Assembly: GCF_002964975.1 (NCBI RefSeq)
Contig: NZ_PSZM01000037.1
Location: forward strand, 43,091-107,090
Reading direction: 5' to 3'
Length of the DNA stretch: 64,000 nucleotides
Origin: Apibacter adventoris
GTDB taxonomy: Bacteria; Bacteroidota; Bacteroidia; Flavobacteriales; Weeksellaceae
Positions 62,858-64,000 of this stretch are shown in pieces. Made by a program: the position numbers and the translations under genes. The first letter of the stretch is position 1; every line of letters starts with the position of its first letter. The notes below the pieces were generated by a model. That model searched no databases. It saw only the letters and a program-made list of their open reading frames with translations, and had not been told where the DNA came from.

Positions 62858-63085
62858 GAGGCAAAAGAACGAGAGAGATAAGACGAGCGCGCGAGAGAAT
62901 AGAAAAGAATAATAACAACCGGATAAATAAAAAGAGAGAGAAAGGAGGGGTAAAATAGATAAACGAGGAAAATGAGCGAAAAAAAGTAAAAAAAAGTGTG
63001 ATAAAAAAATAGAATATAAAATATTGATAAATAAAGATATAGTGATAAGGAGTTAGAGGATGAATAAAAAAATATCAAAAAAAGT
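62858..63085 (+). other. Purine-skewed tract upstream of the rRNA promoter
   Basis: About 230 bases in which the plus strand is overwhelmingly A and G, with runs such as GAACGAGAGAGATAAGACGA and GAGAGAGAAAGGAGGGG. A leftward open frame across it has a Ser/Tyr/Leu-rich composition that simply reflects the skew, so no gene is called. Confidence 0.6.
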
Positions 63086-63095
63086 TTTGTAAAAA

Positions 63096-63126
63096 TTTGT
63101 GAGGGAATAAAAAGTATGTATCTTTG
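63096..63126 (+). promoter_or_regulatory. rRNA operon promoter
   Basis: TTTG (63096-63099), a 19-base spacer and TATCTTTG (63119-63126): a full Bacteroidota consensus about 164 bases before the 16S gene. A purine-rich leader follows. Confidence 0.85.
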
Positions 63127-63289
63127 CACCCGCAACTCAGGAACAGAGGAAAAGAGAAGTAAGGAGAGGAGCGAAAACGAACAGATCATTGACATAAAAA
63201 TTTTAAGATAAAAAGTAGCAAAAACGACTTGGGAAAGCTCTATTAAGAATTAGGGTGCAGGAAAAAACTTTTGTAAGATTAAAAGAATT

Positions 63290-64000
<711 letters not shown>

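Noticed and set aside
62812..63195. Leftward 127-residue open frame rich in Ser, Leu, Phe and Tyr
   Set aside because: It is the complement of the purine-skewed tract and overlaps both the peptidase 3' end and the rRNA promoter; the composition explains the open frame.

Overview
The window is 64 kb of an AT-rich (roughly 30% GC) chromosome of a Flavobacteriia-type Bacteroidota. The 16S rRNA 5' half at the right edge, the promoters of the Bacteroidota type (TTG-N19/20-TAnnTTTG), GldB/GldC, DUF4293, the DUF6952-thioredoxin-peroxiredoxin operon and an S46 dipeptidyl peptidase all fit this. Very low GC and the 16S point to Weeksellaceae, possibly something close to Apibacter; that genus guess is an inference and was not tested by alignment.

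Layout. 1-15.3 kb is a surface-polysaccharide locus. It begins inside a dTDP-3-amino-3,6-dideoxyhexose (Fuc3NAc/Qui3NAc-like) module: the tail of a ketoisomerase, then an acyltransferase, a membrane protein and a DegT aminotransferase. It continues with at least seven glycosyltransferases and ends with a leftward operon of a CapI-like epimerase, a CapL/TviB-like UDP-HexNAc dehydrogenase, a GT2 and a frameshifted membrane protein. 15.4-41.9 kb is core genome: a split 5'-nucleotidase, YggS, GH3 beta-glucosidase, YebC, NadE, GldB-GldC, HemB, a PpiD-like foldase, peroxiredoxin/thioredoxin, QueE, NadD, RecJ, a fused PyrE-PyrF (UMP synthase), RuvC, Rho, Era and an amidase. Hidden among them is a broken lipoprotein gene (39.6-40.1 kb).

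42.0-53.5 kb is the accessory region. Three tRNA genes (Ser-GCT, Pro-TGG, Arg-TCT) share one promoter. The 3' end of tRNA-Arg is repeated exactly (34 bp) 4.49 kb downstream, bounding a small integrative element. Its tyrosine recombinase is full length but carries three in-frame stop codons, so the element looks stranded. Its cargo is an uncharacterised two-gene operon: a 416-aa protein with predicted winged-helix-like segments and a 354-aa protein with a PD-(D/E)xK-like nuclease motif. Immediately outside the right repeat lies a second cluster: an RloC/PrrC-type anticodon-nuclease ATPase, a SbcD homologue in which most metal-ligand motifs have been replaced or deleted, and a large SF1 (Upf1/DNA2-like) helicase. 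These two neighbouring modules are the best candidates for an undescribed (probably anti-phage) system in this window.

53.7-64.0 kb returns to housekeeping: small lipoprotein and membrane genes, an MFS transporter, a PIF1-like helicase with a C-terminal HTH region, class II HMG-CoA reductase, a DPP7-like S46 peptidase, and the start of an rRNA operon with a clear promoter preceded by a strongly purine-skewed stretch.
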